Source: JACSRF01 sp964504445 (GTDB taxonomy: Bacteria > Chloroflexota > Anaerolineae > Promineifilales > Promineifilaceae). Taken from it: DNA of 64,000 bases. The notes beneath the pieces are model-generated. The model was not told the origin of the DNA and did not search any database. It saw nothing but the letters and a program-made list of their open reading frames with translations. The DNA lies in assembly GCA_964504445.1 (NCBI GenBank), contig CAZDEO010000003.1:57101-121100 (forward strand), written 5' to 3'. Shown here in pieces: positions 37,650 through 46,959 of this stretch (position 1 is its first letter; each line of letters opens with the position of its first letter). Made by a program: the position numbers and the translations under genes.

Positions 37650-38336
37650 ATGAGCAAAACCATCCTCGTCGTAGACGATGAACCACGATTAGTTAGCCTG
37701 GTGCGGGGCTATTTGGAGCAGGAAGGGTACACTGTGGTGACGGCGGGCAACGGCCGTGACGCCCTTTTTGCCGCCCGCGACCACCAGCCCGACCTCATTG
37801 TCCTGGACCTGATGATGCCCGCCATGGATGGCTGGGAATTTATGCGCCTGCACCGCCAGGAACGAAACACCCCCATCATCATGCTCACCGCCCGCATTGA
37901 CGACGTGGACAAAGTGGTGGGGCTGGAAATGGGGGCCGACGACTACGTCACCAAGCCCTTTAGTCCTCGCGAACTGGTGGCCCGCGTGCGCGCCGTGCTG
38001 CGCCGCATGGAGCCAGACGCCACCAAAAGCGACATTTTGCGCGCCGGGCCACTGGAATTAGACCGCACCGCCCATACCCTGAAGCTCAATGGGGAATCTA
38101 TAGAACTGACCCGCATGGAGTTTGACCTGCTCAACACCCTCATGAGCAGCCCCGGACGCGCCTTTAGCCGGCTGGAACTGCTGGAGCGCACCCAGGGGTA
38201 CGCCTATGATGGCTATGAGCGCACCGTAGATGTGCATGTCAAAAATTTACGCAAAAAAATAGAAGTAGATTCTTCTAACCCTACCTTCGTACTCACCGTT
38301 TTTGGCGTGGGCTACCGCTTTAACCCGGATTTGTAA
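37650..38336 (+). CDS. OmpR/PhoB-family response regulator
   Basis: 228 aa. Receiver domain (1-118): DDEP acidic pair, phospho-acceptor Asp in LIVLDLMMPA, Lys in YVTKPF. Winged-helix domain (130-228): ELTRMEFDLLNTLMS, TVDVHVKNLRKKI and the final VFGVGYRF. DNA-binding transcription factor paired with the kinase that starts one base after its stop. Confidence 0.95.
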   Translation: MSKTILVVDDEPRLVSLVRGYLEQEGYTVVTAGNGRDALFAARDHQPDLIVLDLMMPAMDGWEFMRLHRQERNTPIIMLTARIDDVDKVVGLEMGADDYVTKPFSPRELVARVRAVLRRMEPDATKSDILRAGPLELDRTAHTLKLNGESIELTRMEFDLLNTLMSSPGRAFSRLELLERTQGYAYDGYERTVDVHVKNLRKKIEVDSSNPTFVLTVFGVGYRFNPDL

Positions 38337-38337
38337 G

Positions 38338-39696
38338 ATGGCAGTACGGCATACTCTCTGGTTTCGCCTGACGGCCGCTTTTCTATTAGTTGCCATTATA
38401 GGCGTGGCGGCTGTGGCGCTGCTGGCTAACCAGGCCACCACCACCGGCTTTCGTGCTTACCTCACCGAATCTCAGTGGGCGCAGCTGCGCACTGACCTGG
38501 CAAATCTATACGCCAGGCAAGGCAATTGGGAAGGGGTGGAACTGCTGCTGGTTAGCGTGCGCCCAGGGCAAGGGGGAAGCGCATTGGTGCTGCTGGATGA
38601 GCAAGGGAACCAGATAGCTGCTGGTGGGGGGCGTGGCAACCGCCCCACCGGGCTGAACGATGCGGAATTGGCGCTGCCTATTGTAGTAGACGGCCGTACC
38701 GTGGGCACCTTGCTCATCAATTTACCGGGCAGCACCGGGGCTGGCACCCGCGCCGCCGAAGCGTTTCTGGCCCAGGTTAACCAAGCCTTGTGGATTGGCG
38801 GCGGACTGGCGGTGCTGCTGGCGCTGATTTTGGGCGTGCTGCTGGCGCGGCGGCTCACCCGGCCGTTAACCCAGCTTACCCGGGCCACCCGCTCCATGGC
38901 TCAAGGCGACCTCAACCAGCAGGTGCCCGTCCAATCTCCTGGAGAAATGGGCGAACTGGCGACCAGCTTCAACCAGATGGCCGGAGCGTTGGCCCTGGCC
39001 GAGCGGCAGCGGCAGCAGCTTTTGGCCGACGTGGCCCACGAACTGCGGACACCCCTGAGCATTATGCGCGGCCATCTAGAGGCCATGTTGGATGGTGTTT
39101 TTGATTTTTCTGCCGCTAACCTGGCCCTGGTTCATGAGGAAACTTTGCTGCTGGGGCGCCTGGTGGAAGATTTGCGTACCCTTTCCCTGGTAGAAAGCGG
39201 GCAGCTCCCCCTGAATATGCGCCCCACAGACTTGGTTCCTGTGGTGCAACAAGCTGCCGCCGCCTTTGAGCCGTTGGCCGAGGCGGAGGGGGTGCAGCTT
39301 GTGCTCGAAACGCCAACGGCCGTGCCCACCGTGTTGGCGGATCCCGACCGCTTGCAACAAGTTTTAGCGAACCTCATTGCCAATGCCCTGCGCCACGTGG
39401 GCCAGGGTAATGGCCAGATGGCCACGCTCCATTTGCGCCTAGCCACGGTGGATGATGCCGTGCAGGTGCAGGTTGCCGATAATGGTCCCGGTCTTTCGCC
39501 AGAAGCCCAGGCCCACGCCTTTGACCGCTTTTGGCGAGCCGACAACTCCCGTACCCGGGACCAGGGCGGGTCTGGGTTGGGATTGGCGATTTGTCGGGGG
39601 ATTGTGGAGGCGCATAACGGCCGTATTTGGGTAGAAGACACCCCCGGCGGCGGCGCAACCTTTGTGTTTCAATTAGCACTGAGCAACGAACAATGA
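38338..39696 (+). CDS. Membrane sensor histidine kinase (BaeS-like)
   Basis: 452 aa from the ATG at 38338, just after the regulator stop; the longer reading overlaps that gene. TM1 (about 12-32), extracytoplasmic domain, TM2 (about 155-177), HAMP (to about 230), HisKA with LLADVAHELRTPLSIM, HATPase with NLIANALRH, DNGPGL and GSGLGLAI. The reading frame stays intact up to the stop TGA, but the Tn3-type element inserted exactly there (its target duplication AATGA contains the stop). Confidence 0.95.
   Translation: MAVRHTLWFRLTAAFLLVAIIGVAAVALLANQATTTGFRAYLTESQWAQLRTDLANLYARQGNWEGVELLLVSVRPGQGGSALVLLDEQGNQIAAGGGRGNRPTGLNDAELALPIVVDGRTVGTLLINLPGSTGAGTRAAEAFLAQVNQALWIGGGLAVLLALILGVLLARRLTRPLTQLTRATRSMAQGDLNQQVPVQSPGEMGELATSFNQMAGALALAERQRQQLLADVAHELRTPLSIMRGHLEAMLDGVFDFSAANLALVHEETLLLGRLVEDLRTLSLVESGQLPLNMRPTDLVPVVQQAAAAFEPLAEAEGVQLVLETPTAVPTVLADPDRLQQVLANLIANALRHVGQGNGQMATLHLRLATVDDAVQVQVADNGPGLSPEAQAHAFDRFWRADNSRTRDQGGSGLGLAICRGIVEAHNGRIWVEDTPGGGATFVFQLALSNEQ
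39692..39696. repeat. Target-site duplication, left
   Basis: AATGA, repeated at 51761-51765. Five bases is the Tn3-family duplication length. It includes the stop codon TGA of the kinase gene. Confidence 0.85.
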
Positions 39697-39735
39697 GGCC
39701 CAAAACTAGCGAAGCTGTCACCAAGTGCCACATAG
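39697..39735. repeat. Left terminal inverted repeat of the transposon
   Basis: Begins GGCCCAAAACTAGCGAAGCT and matches the reverse complement of 51722-51760 over 38 consecutive bases (39698-39735). Length 38-39 bp is typical of Tn3. Confidence 0.93.
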
Positions 39736-39793
39736 CAAAGCGAAATGGGGCTGGATATGATTTCCTCCACATCCAACCCCTATAACAGAACAA

Positions 39794-42721
39794 CTAATCC
39801 TCAAGAGGGAGCCGTTCATCCATATCCAGATAAAAACGGCCGTAAGGATTCACATGAGCATAGATGAGCGGGGTCAAAGCACGTAAATCTTCCGCCTGCA
39901 ACCGGTTTTGCCAATCCGGCTGAGCCAAAATCTGCTGAATCATCAGGGTGTTAATGTAGACCATACCCATCTGAAGCAGGTGCATGGAAAGAACAGCCTC
40001 TTCCTGCTCTTCCCGGTTGTTAGTGGTAATCTCGCTGCTGCGGCCGTAGAAGATGAAACTGTTGGCACTGTTCCAATTCTCAATGACGTTCAGGCCTTCC
40101 TGAATTTCACGACGCAGGTCAATGGAGTGGAGGAGTTCGCACAGGAAGATCGTTTTAACCGCTTTCCCCAACTCGGCCAACGCTGTGTAAGTAGGGTGCT
40201 GTGGCCCCTTGCGGGTAAAACGACGCAAGATTGCCTCTGTTTCGGCGGTACCCATCCGCAGGGCTGTGGCGAATTTGACCATCTCATCATACTGCTGTTC
40301 AATCAGGTGCCAGCGGATGGGGCGTGTCAGCACCGGTTCTAAATTAGCCAGGTCATCGGCCGTTTCCTTCAAGGGCAGATAGAGGCGTTGGCTGCTGATA
40401 GGCTTCAGCCGGGGCAACAATTGAAAACCGAGCAGATGACAGAAGGCAAAGGCAACTTCACTCTGGCCATGGCTGTCCACGTAGTTCTTTTCCACAGTCA
40501 TATCGGTGCAATGGCGCAAGACGCCCTCAATCATGGCTGCCACTTCGGAAGAGGAAACGCCTTTCACCTGAGAGTGAATACAGGCGGCCTTTTTGTCAAT
40601 ATGCCAATAGACCATAATACCCGGTCCACGATAGCGAATGTGCCATTCGGTCAGGAGATTCTGGTCCCAGGCGGCAAACTTCTTGGAATCGGACGCGCAG
40701 GCTGTTGTCGCTTCGCCCCAGATGTGCGGGGAACGCACCTTAAAGATCGCATTGACGACTTCGGCAATGGCCGCCCGCAGATTGTCCTTGTTGATGAAAC
40801 GCCGCCTGATGTAAAGCAAGTCTTGGGGTCTTTCAGCATGGGCCATGCGCTTGAAACCAGCATTGGTGCCCAGGGCGTAGAGGCACAGCAACAACCGTTT
40901 CTGTAATGTACTCTGGCTCAACTCAGTTCGGGTGGCGACCGTTTGGAAATGCTGGCTGAAGTTGACCCGCAAATCCGTTTCCTTGAACATATCCAGTAAC
41001 TCTATCATCGGCCATCGTTCAGCCAGGGCATATTTGAGGTGCAGCAGATTGAGCGGTTCGGGTTGGGCGGCCAGTGGGGACAACTTGATGGGGTTTTTTC
41101 GCTCCGGCAGCAGTTCAACCCAGGGGTTCTTGGGCAACCCCTGGTCGAGTTTTGTCAGCGCATCCACCATGTCTTGCCGCAAGCGAGCCACAAAAGTATC
41201 TACGTCTAATGGTTGTTGCAGCAGTTCGTAATAGGTCTCGCGCCGAACATCGAAATCTTGGGGTAAATCCTCATCGGGATTGCGATAGCGGTATGCGCCT
41301 TCGACCCAGATCTCTTTGCAGCGCAACCGTTCTCGTAACTTCTGGAAAACACACACCTCGTAGTTAATCCGGTTGATACGCACTTCGCCATTTTGTGTCT
41401 GATGGATGACTCTTTCACGCCAGGCCAGGGGCACGACATCCTGTACGGGGATGTCTTCGGTTTCCAGGTAGTATTTATGCTGGCTGTCGGCATATTTCTC
41501 AATGAGAGATAACGCCCGAATGAGGGGGCGATGGACCTCGTTGTTGGAGCGAAAGCTCAACGTTTTGAGCAAGGGGGGCGCCATGCGCCGGTAATGACGA
41601 GCGTAGGATTGGCGAGTTTTCAGTTGAATTTGCTGCTCGTAAGACCCTTCTGCCTGGTATTCGGCCACAATTTGTTGCAGTGTTTCTTCGCCGGCCACCG
41701 GATAGATGACTTCGTTAACAACGCCATCAGGCTGGGCAATGGAGACTTTGACGACTTCGTACAAAATACGGCCTTTGCCCCGAACTCGTTTGATGTCACG
41801 CAAGATTTTGCGCTCCACTCGCTTTTCAGCGTTGTTACCGATACGCTTGATGATGCCCAACAGCAAATCTACTAGGTTGTCGGTAATCTCCTGGCTGCGT
41901 AAGTGGCAAAAAGCAGCCAGCAAGGTGTAACGAATCACCTCTGGATGGCGGCGAATTTCGCGGGGTGGTTCGCTGGAGACACGCTGGCGATACTGTCTGA
42001 CCACAGCTGGCGGCACGTCCTGGAAAAGGTCGGCGGGTAATTCTAGCCGGCGAGTGCGCTCTAGCTTCCCGGTTTCCTCAAGGATACCTTCCAGATTGGC
42101 GACGCCGGCATCTGTTTTCAAGATGCCAAAGGGAGAACGAAACGCCTGTTCGCCTTCCATCGTCTCCCGTTCTAACAGGGCATCCAGGCGCGTCTTATTT
42201 TGGATGGACAGTTTGTCGGCAATTGCCTCGCAGAATTGTTCCGTATATTGGCGTAAGGCTGACCGGGCCAACCGCTCCACCCGGCCGGCCGTGGGGGGTT
42301 CAATCCTGAGAAAGCGGTACCGACCATAAACTGCTGTTACGAGGGCTTCTATCTGTTGTGTTTGAGGCAAAACATGATCTTGCAACCAGGTGAGAATGGC
42401 CTCTCCATCAGCTACCGTCCCCTCTCGGAAACCGAGAAAAGAGCGAATGGCGACGCGATGGCGGGCAATAACCCGCCCACTCCATTCATACCTCTGGTAT
42501 ACTTCAGGAGAAAGCTTGAGCTGACGGGCCACATAGTCAACGGCTGTTTGCGGAATTTCGCGCCGGTGACGAGGGAACTTGCCTTCAATCTGGAAATATT
42601 TGAGCAACAGGGCAAAGGCTAGCCGATTATGGTCCGCTTTGCTGCCACCTATTAACTCCAGTTCGTTGGGCAGCAGTGTCCAACTATCGATCAGTTCATC
42701 CAGGGTCCAATTGTGTTTCAT
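39794..42721 (-). CDS. tnpA: Tn3-family DDE transposase
   Basis: 975 aa from an ATG at 42721 (GGAGG five bases upstream), normal for TnpA. The N terminus is the DUF4158-type region; the catalytic domain has the first Asp in ACASDSKKF, the second in YVDSHGQSE and the Glu in SSEITTNN/WNSANSFIFYG context. It cuts at the 38-bp repeats and joins the ends to a 5-bp staggered target. Divergent from the recombinase at 42.9 kb, 60 bp inside the left repeat. Only one ACGGCCGT, at its C-terminal end, which sets it apart from neighbouring host genes. Confidence 0.95.
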   Translation of the reverse strand: MKHNWTLDELIDSWTLLPNELELIGGSKADHNRLAFALLLKYFQIEGKFPRHRREIPQTAVDYVARQLKLSPEVYQRYEWSGRVIARHRVAIRSFLGFREGTVADGEAILTWLQDHVLPQTQQIEALVTAVYGRYRFLRIEPPTAGRVERLARSALRQYTEQFCEAIADKLSIQNKTRLDALLERETMEGEQAFRSPFGILKTDAGVANLEGILEETGKLERTRRLELPADLFQDVPPAVVRQYRQRVSSEPPREIRRHPEVIRYTLLAAFCHLRSQEITDNLVDLLLGIIKRIGNNAEKRVERKILRDIKRVRGKGRILYEVVKVSIAQPDGVVNEVIYPVAGEETLQQIVAEYQAEGSYEQQIQLKTRQSYARHYRRMAPPLLKTLSFRSNNEVHRPLIRALSLIEKYADSQHKYYLETEDIPVQDVVPLAWRERVIHQTQNGEVRINRINYEVCVFQKLRERLRCKEIWVEGAYRYRNPDEDLPQDFDVRRETYYELLQQPLDVDTFVARLRQDMVDALTKLDQGLPKNPWVELLPERKNPIKLSPLAAQPEPLNLLHLKYALAERWPMIELLDMFKETDLRVNFSQHFQTVATRTELSQSTLQKRLLLCLYALGTNAGFKRMAHAERPQDLLYIRRRFINKDNLRAAIAEVVNAIFKVRSPHIWGEATTACASDSKKFAAWDQNLLTEWHIRYRGPGIMVYWHIDKKAACIHSQVKGVSSSEVAAMIEGVLRHCTDMTVEKNYVDSHGQSEVAFAFCHLLGFQLLPRLKPISSQRLYLPLKETADDLANLEPVLTRPIRWHLIEQQYDEMVKFATALRMGTAETEAILRRFTRKGPQHPTYTALAELGKAVKTIFLCELLHSIDLRREIQEGLNVIENWNSANSFIFYGRSSEITTNNREEQEEAVLSMHLLQMGMVYINTLMIQQILAQPDWQNRLQAEDLRALTPLIYAHVNPYGRFYLDMDERLPLED

Positions 42722-42781
42722 CATAACCTCCATGTGGGTCAAAAGCGCGTATCGCGCTGTAGATAAAATTGACTTCCCCAC

Positions 42782-42906
42782 CCTGGAGGCAGTATAGTGG
42801 TAACAAGATAGAAGAACTATTCTATTTCGTTATCGAGGGTTGAAATTGCTTAAACGGGCTCCAGAACAGTGTTTAGGGGGCGAAAAAAATGAAATAGAAA
42901 CCGGAA
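42782..42906. other. Divergent tnpA/recombinase promoter and possible resolution site
   Basis: The gap between the divergent transposase and recombinase genes holds TCTATTTC (about 42820) and its inverted copy GAAATAGA (about 42889), plus ATTTC/GAAAT close together. Tn3 elements with TnpI-type recombinases keep their cointegrate resolution site in such a position. The role is inferred from location and symmetry. Confidence 0.45.
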
Positions 42907-42912
42907 TTGGTG

Positions 42913-43878
42913 ATGATGACACCTGGCGAATTGCTAACTGTTTGGCTCAATAACTTGAAAGAAGCGAATCGTTCTCCCAAAACAATTATGCGTTACGGCG
43001 GGATAATATGTCGTTTTCTGGTCTGGCATAAAGCAGAAGAAAGGAAACCTGTTACCCTTCATGACCTGACGCCAATTGCCTTGGTCAGCTATCGAATACA
43101 TTTGCAGAACAAATGGTCTCCGGCTACCGTCAATGTCCATGTGGCCGCTTTACGCGCATGGTGTCAATGGTTGGTGGAGGGCAAATATCTGGCTGAAAAT
43201 CCAGCCATCAATCTCAAGCTGGTGGGACAGGTTCAAGCTGATGCCCCGGAACCACTGTCCAATACGGCCGTTAACGCACTCTTGCGAGAAACCCGCCGTG
43301 GACGGCATGGAAAACGAGATTACACAATCATGCAAATGCTTTTGCAGACCGGTATGCGCATTGGTGAATGTCAGGCTCTTTGTTGGGAGGATATTACTTT
43401 TCAAGAGAGGAAAGGGTCAGCGCTCATTCGTTCGGGAAAGGGGAATAAGTCTCGAACGGTTCCTCTCAATAGCTCCATCCGTTCCGCGCTCGTGGAATAT
43501 GCGGCTCCCATATTGAATTGCCGACCCACGGAAAAAGATGTCGCTAAACGATGGCCACAGTCTCAAAAGGAACAACCATACTCACCGCTTTGGGTGAGCC
43601 AAAAAGGAAACCAATTGAGTTCACCAGCTATGTGGCGTGTCATCAATCGGGCTGTTGAGGCGTGCGCTAATCGTGGTCTAGTTCCTAAAGAAACAAAGCC
43701 GCATGATTTTCGTCATACTTTTGCTCACCGGTATTTACAGCAACATCACGGAGATTTAGTTGGATTGGCCCGCCTTTTGGGGCATGAAAGTCTGGACACG
43801 ACAAAAATATACACCCAGTTAACATCTGGAGAATTGGCTAAACGGGTTGAACAAATGTCGCTGAATGCGTATGGCTGA
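42913..43878 (+). CDS. Tyrosine recombinase of the Tn3-type element (TnpI-like)
   Basis: 321 aa from the ATG at 42913; upstream TTG and GTG codons are in frame. SAM-like N-terminal domain (8-95), catalytic domain with TGMRIGECQAL (Arg), IRSGKGNKSRTVP (Lys), HDFRHTFAHR (HxxR), LLGHESLDTT (His) and TKIYTQL (Tyr). In Tn4430-like transposons such an enzyme resolves cointegrates. Divergent from tnpA; the inner inverted repeat lies 26 bp after its stop. Confidence 0.9.
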   Translation: MMTPGELLTVWLNNLKEANRSPKTIMRYGGIICRFLVWHKAEERKPVTLHDLTPIALVSYRIHLQNKWSPATVNVHVAALRAWCQWLVEGKYLAENPAINLKLVGQVQADAPEPLSNTAVNALLRETRRGRHGKRDYTIMQMLLQTGMRIGECQALCWEDITFQERKGSALIRSGKGNKSRTVPLNSSIRSALVEYAAPILNCRPTEKDVAKRWPQSQKEQPYSPLWVSQKGNQLSSPAMWRVINRAVEACANRGLVPKETKPHDFRHTFAHRYLQQHHGDLVGLARLLGHESLDTTKIYTQLTSGELAKRVEQMSLNAYG

Positions 43879-43904
43879 GCAGATTTAACCCGATTAGCTT
43901 GCGT

Positions 43905-43931
43905 CTGGTGACAGCTTCGCCTAGTTTTATG
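43905..43931. repeat. Degenerate internal copy of the terminal inverted repeat
   Basis: TGGTGACAGCTTCG-C-CTAGTTTT matches the right terminal repeat except for one inserted base, in the same orientation as the right end, then diverges outward. It marks where a shorter tnpA-recombinase element (39,697 to about 43,937) once ended. Confidence 0.75.
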
Positions 43932-43938
43932 CCGAGTA

Positions 43939-44601
43939 CTACTTCAACCCATGCTTAACCGCGATCACGGCCGCTTGCGTCCTATCCCGAGCATCCAATC
44001 GATTCAGGATATTGGAGATATGCGACTTGACAGTACCCTCCGTGATCACCAATTTGTCAGCGATCTCCCGGTTGCTTGCTCCCTGAACGACCAGCCGCAA
44101 TACTTCTAGCTCTCGCTCAGTCAGGTTCGTCAATGGATTGTCCTCATCCAAATGATTTTCGCCTGTCGAGGTCAAGCCAATCATCTTGGCAACTTTGATG
44201 GCAGCTGAAGGGTCCAATTGAACCATGCCTCGTTGGGCCATCAGGATCGCCTGTGCTAAATCAAGCGCCGGTGTGTTTTTCAAGACGTAGCCAAATGCCC
44301 CGGCGCGTAGAGCACCTGTCACATACACTTCATCATCAAACGTGGTCAGCATGAGCACTTTGACTGCGGGAAACTGACGATGGATTTCCACGGTTGCTTC
44401 AATACCGTCCATCACCGGCATGCGCACATCCATCAGCACCACATCGGGCAGCAAATTGGCCACGGCCGTAATCGCCTCCTTACCATTATCAGCCGTGCCC
44501 ACCACCTCAATACCCGGCTGAATATTGAGCAAGGAGGCCAACCCGTCCCGCATCAATAGTTGATCATCGACAATGAGGATTCGAATCACAGATTCACTCA
44601 T
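43939..44601 (-). CDS. NarL/FixJ-family response regulator (passenger)
   Basis: 220 aa. Receiver with DDQ, Asp in VVLMDVRMPV and Lys in YVLKNTP; LuxR-type HTH with LTERELEVLRLV and NREIADKLVITEGTVKSHISNIL. Start overlaps the kinase stop (ATGA). Outward of the internal repeat. Its likely targets are the divergent passenger genes starting at 46.1 kb. Confidence 0.94.
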   Translation of the reverse strand: MSESVIRILIVDDQLLMRDGLASLLNIQPGIEVVGTADNGKEAITAVANLLPDVVLMDVRMPVMDGIEATVEIHRQFPAVKVLMLTTFDDEVYVTGALRAGAFGYVLKNTPALDLAQAILMAQRGMVQLDPSAAIKVAKMIGLTSTGENHLDEDNPLTNLTERELEVLRLVVQGASNREIADKLVITEGTVKSHISNILNRLDARDRTQAAVIAVKHGLK

Positions 44602-45842
44602 AAGCTCTCTTCTTTTGGTATTGTCACCACCAATTGTGTGCCGCCAGTTGGTCCACGTTGTAGTGTCAACGCTCCCTGAACCAGTTCGATTCGTTCGCGC
44701 AATCCTTGCAATCCATAACGGCCATGCTGTATTGTTTCCGGGTCGAAACCGATGCCGTCATCCGTGAGCTGCAGAACGGCCGTTTCTGCATCCAGAGACA
44801 CATTCAATTGCACCCGTTGCGCTTGGGCGTGTTTCTGCACATTGGTCAATCCTTCCTGGGCGGCCCGGAACAGGGTGAATAGCTGTTTTTCCGAGAAGCC
44901 ATTCTCATTGCCGCGCCAATGGAAGTCCACATCCAGTCCGTTTTGCGCCATATTTTGAGCCAGCGTCCGCAACGCCATGTGAAGGGTGAAGGCATCGTCC
45001 GTATCGCGCAAAGCCCCAACGGATTGGCGCACCTCAGCCAGCGCCTGATCCGTGAGGTGCTTGGCTGCCCGCATGGCCTGCGCCGTTTCGTCCCGATTGA
45101 CGGCTTCAAAGGCTATCGCCTTTTCCAACTGCACACCAACAATTGTCAAATAGTGCCCCAGGCTGTCGTGAATTTCGCGGGCGATGCGGTTGCGTTCGCG
45201 CATGGTGGCTAGCTGGGCCGCTTCCGCAGCATAACGGGTCAGTTGCTCATTCGAGTCGGCCAGTTCGCGCAGTAAATGCTGCGTCTCCTTCCGTGCCCGC
45301 CCTTCTTGCAGGAGGGCATAGGCGAGACCATAACCGCCCAGGTAAGTCACAAAGATCAGCGTAATGACTAGAGACTGCAAGCGGATTTCAGGAATAGGAA
45401 AGAGCCACACGCTGAGCATCACCCAAAATAGAGAGCCGATGGTTATCGTCAGTGACCAGCGTCCTGGCAGGCAAAAGACGGCAATAATGGGTAGGAGCGT
45501 ATACAAGATTCGGGGAAATTCTCCAGCAGAAACGATCGTTATCGCTTCTGAGAGCACCAGCGTAACGCCAATCCACAAAAGCGATATCTTGATGCTTGGT
45601 GCGTCTCCATACCGATGTGACACCCAGCGCGCGGTTGCCCAGATCGCTCCCAGCAATATGAGTACTGTCCAAATTCGCCAGGATATTGTCGATATCGATC
45701 CGGCGTAATAGGCCCAGATCAAAATCAACAGACAGCCACCCACAATGAGCTGGATCAGATTGACCGGGGGATTGACATTGAGCCACTGCCATAAAGACGG
45801 CAATGCGCCTAAATTCTGGGAGGTCTGGCGTTTCGCGTTCAT
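44598..45842 (-). CDS. Membrane histidine kinase, NarX/DesK type (passenger)
   Basis: 414 aa from the ATG at 45842 (a TTG reading begins at 45881). Five or six transmembrane helices (about 15-165) without a large extracellular domain, then coiled coil, HisKA_3 with NRIAREIHDSLGHYLTIVG (His) and HATPase with DDGIGFD and GLQGLRER. Signal perceived within the membrane. Overlaps its response regulator by 4 bases. Confidence 0.93.
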   Translation of the reverse strand: MNAKRQTSQNLGALPSLWQWLNVNPPVNLIQLIVGGCLLILIWAYYAGSISTISWRIWTVLILLGAIWATARWVSHRYGDAPSIKISLLWIGVTLVLSEAITIVSAGEFPRILYTLLPIIAVFCLPGRWSLTITIGSLFWVMLSVWLFPIPEIRLQSLVITLIFVTYLGGYGLAYALLQEGRARKETQHLLRELADSNEQLTRYAAEAAQLATMRERNRIAREIHDSLGHYLTIVGVQLEKAIAFEAVNRDETAQAMRAAKHLTDQALAEVRQSVGALRDTDDAFTLHMALRTLAQNMAQNGLDVDFHWRGNENGFSEKQLFTLFRAAQEGLTNVQKHAQAQRVQLNVSLDAETAVLQLTDDGIGFDPETIQHGRYGLQGLRERIELVQGALTLQRGPTGGTQLVVTIPKEESL

Positions 45843-46049
45843 ATTATCTAAAGGGTAGCACAACGGCCGCTTCCTCCACAACCTTCTACCTATAGATGTC
45901 GCCCCCCACTTTCGTCGTATGTCTTTTGGGGGATGCCACGACCGGTTTCTTCAACCTTTTTTCTGCCCTGCGCCAGATGTGGGCAGCCAACGCATCCTCT
46001 ACACTGGTGGCAGAGTGATTAAACACAAGCATCTTTCAATTAACAGCTC

Positions 46050-46089
46050 ATGTTACGCAGTCTAGATTTCCAGAGGGGGTGCGTAACAT
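46050..46089. promoter_or_regulatory. 10-bp inverted repeat upstream of the passenger operon
   Basis: ATGTTACGCA (46050-46059) and TGCGTAACAT (46080-46089) are perfect inverted copies, 20 bp apart, 30 bp upstream of the PfpI-like gene. AATTAACAG and AGTTAACAG flank it. A probable operator for the NarL-type regulator. Confidence 0.5.
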
Positions 46090-46118
46090 CAGTTAACAGA
46101 TAAGGAAAGGGTATTTTT

Positions 46119-46958
46119 ATGAAAAAGATTTTACTGATTACGGGAAGCGTTGTGGTCAGCGCCGCTGCGCTTTTTGCTCTGTTTTTACCGCCGATTTTAA
46201 CGGCTGTCGGCTTTCACCCCCACTACGAGAGAGAAACGTACAATCTTGAGGGAAAGAGGGCGCTGATCATCGCCACCAATCACGACACGCTGGGGAATCC
46301 GGCAGATGGTGTAGAGACCGGCGTGTATGGCTCCGAATTAACCATTGCCTATTATGAGTTCATCGATGCCGGTATGCATGTCGATGTCGCCAGCCCGGAA
46401 GGGGGTCTCATCCCTTTTGAGCCGGTGAGTATGCGCTGGCCGTTGGCCACAGATGCCGACAAACGGTATCTGGATGATGCGGATGCGCAGAACAAAACAG
46501 AGAACTCGCTCCACATCGCAGATGTCGATTTCACAGAGTACGACATCATCTGGTTGGCTGGTGGCTGGGGGGCAGCTTATGACCTTGGATTCAGCCAGGA
46601 ACTTGGCGACAAGATCTCTGAGGCTTATGAAGAGGAAATTCTGCTGGGCTCGGTGTGCCACGGGGCGCTGGGTTTCCTGATGGCCACGAAGCCAGACGGC
46701 AGCCCGCTGGTTGAAGGTATGACGATAACGGCCGTTACCGACAAGCAGGTCGAAGAACTCGGCATCGACATCACGCCGCAGCATCCCGAAACCGAGCTGC
46801 GCAAACTAGGCGCCAACTTCGTCGCCGAAACCGCCTTCCGTGATTTCTTCGCCACCTACGTGGCCGTTGACGGCAACGTCGTGACTGGACAAAACCAAAA
46901 TTCATCCGGCGAGACGGCGCAGATATTGCTGCGCATGCTGGCAGAGGAGAGCAAATAA
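46119..46958 (+). CDS. Membrane-anchored PfpI/Hsp31-like protein (passenger)
   Basis: 279 aa. N-terminal signal anchor (1-28), then a DJ-1/PfpI class I amidotransferase-like domain: LIIATNHDTLG, GVYGSELTIAYYEFIDAGMHVDVASPEGG, nucleophile Cys in GSVCHGALGFL, and a late HP/ET segment. Hsp31-type members act as chaperones or glyoxalase III, detoxifying methylglyoxal. An outward-facing or membrane-held form is uncommon. Starts the operon with the MBL gene 1 base later. Confidence 0.87.
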   Translation: MKKILLITGSVVVSAAALFALFLPPILTAVGFHPHYERETYNLEGKRALIIATNHDTLGNPADGVETGVYGSELTIAYYEFIDAGMHVDVASPEGGLIPFEPVSMRWPLATDADKRYLDDADAQNKTENSLHIADVDFTEYDIIWLAGGWGAAYDLGFSQELGDKISEAYEEEILLGSVCHGALGFLMATKPDGSPLVEGMTITAVTDKQVEELGIDITPQHPETELRKLGANFVAETAFRDFFATYVAVDGNVVTGQNQNSSGETAQILLRMLAEESK

Positions 46959-46959
46959 A

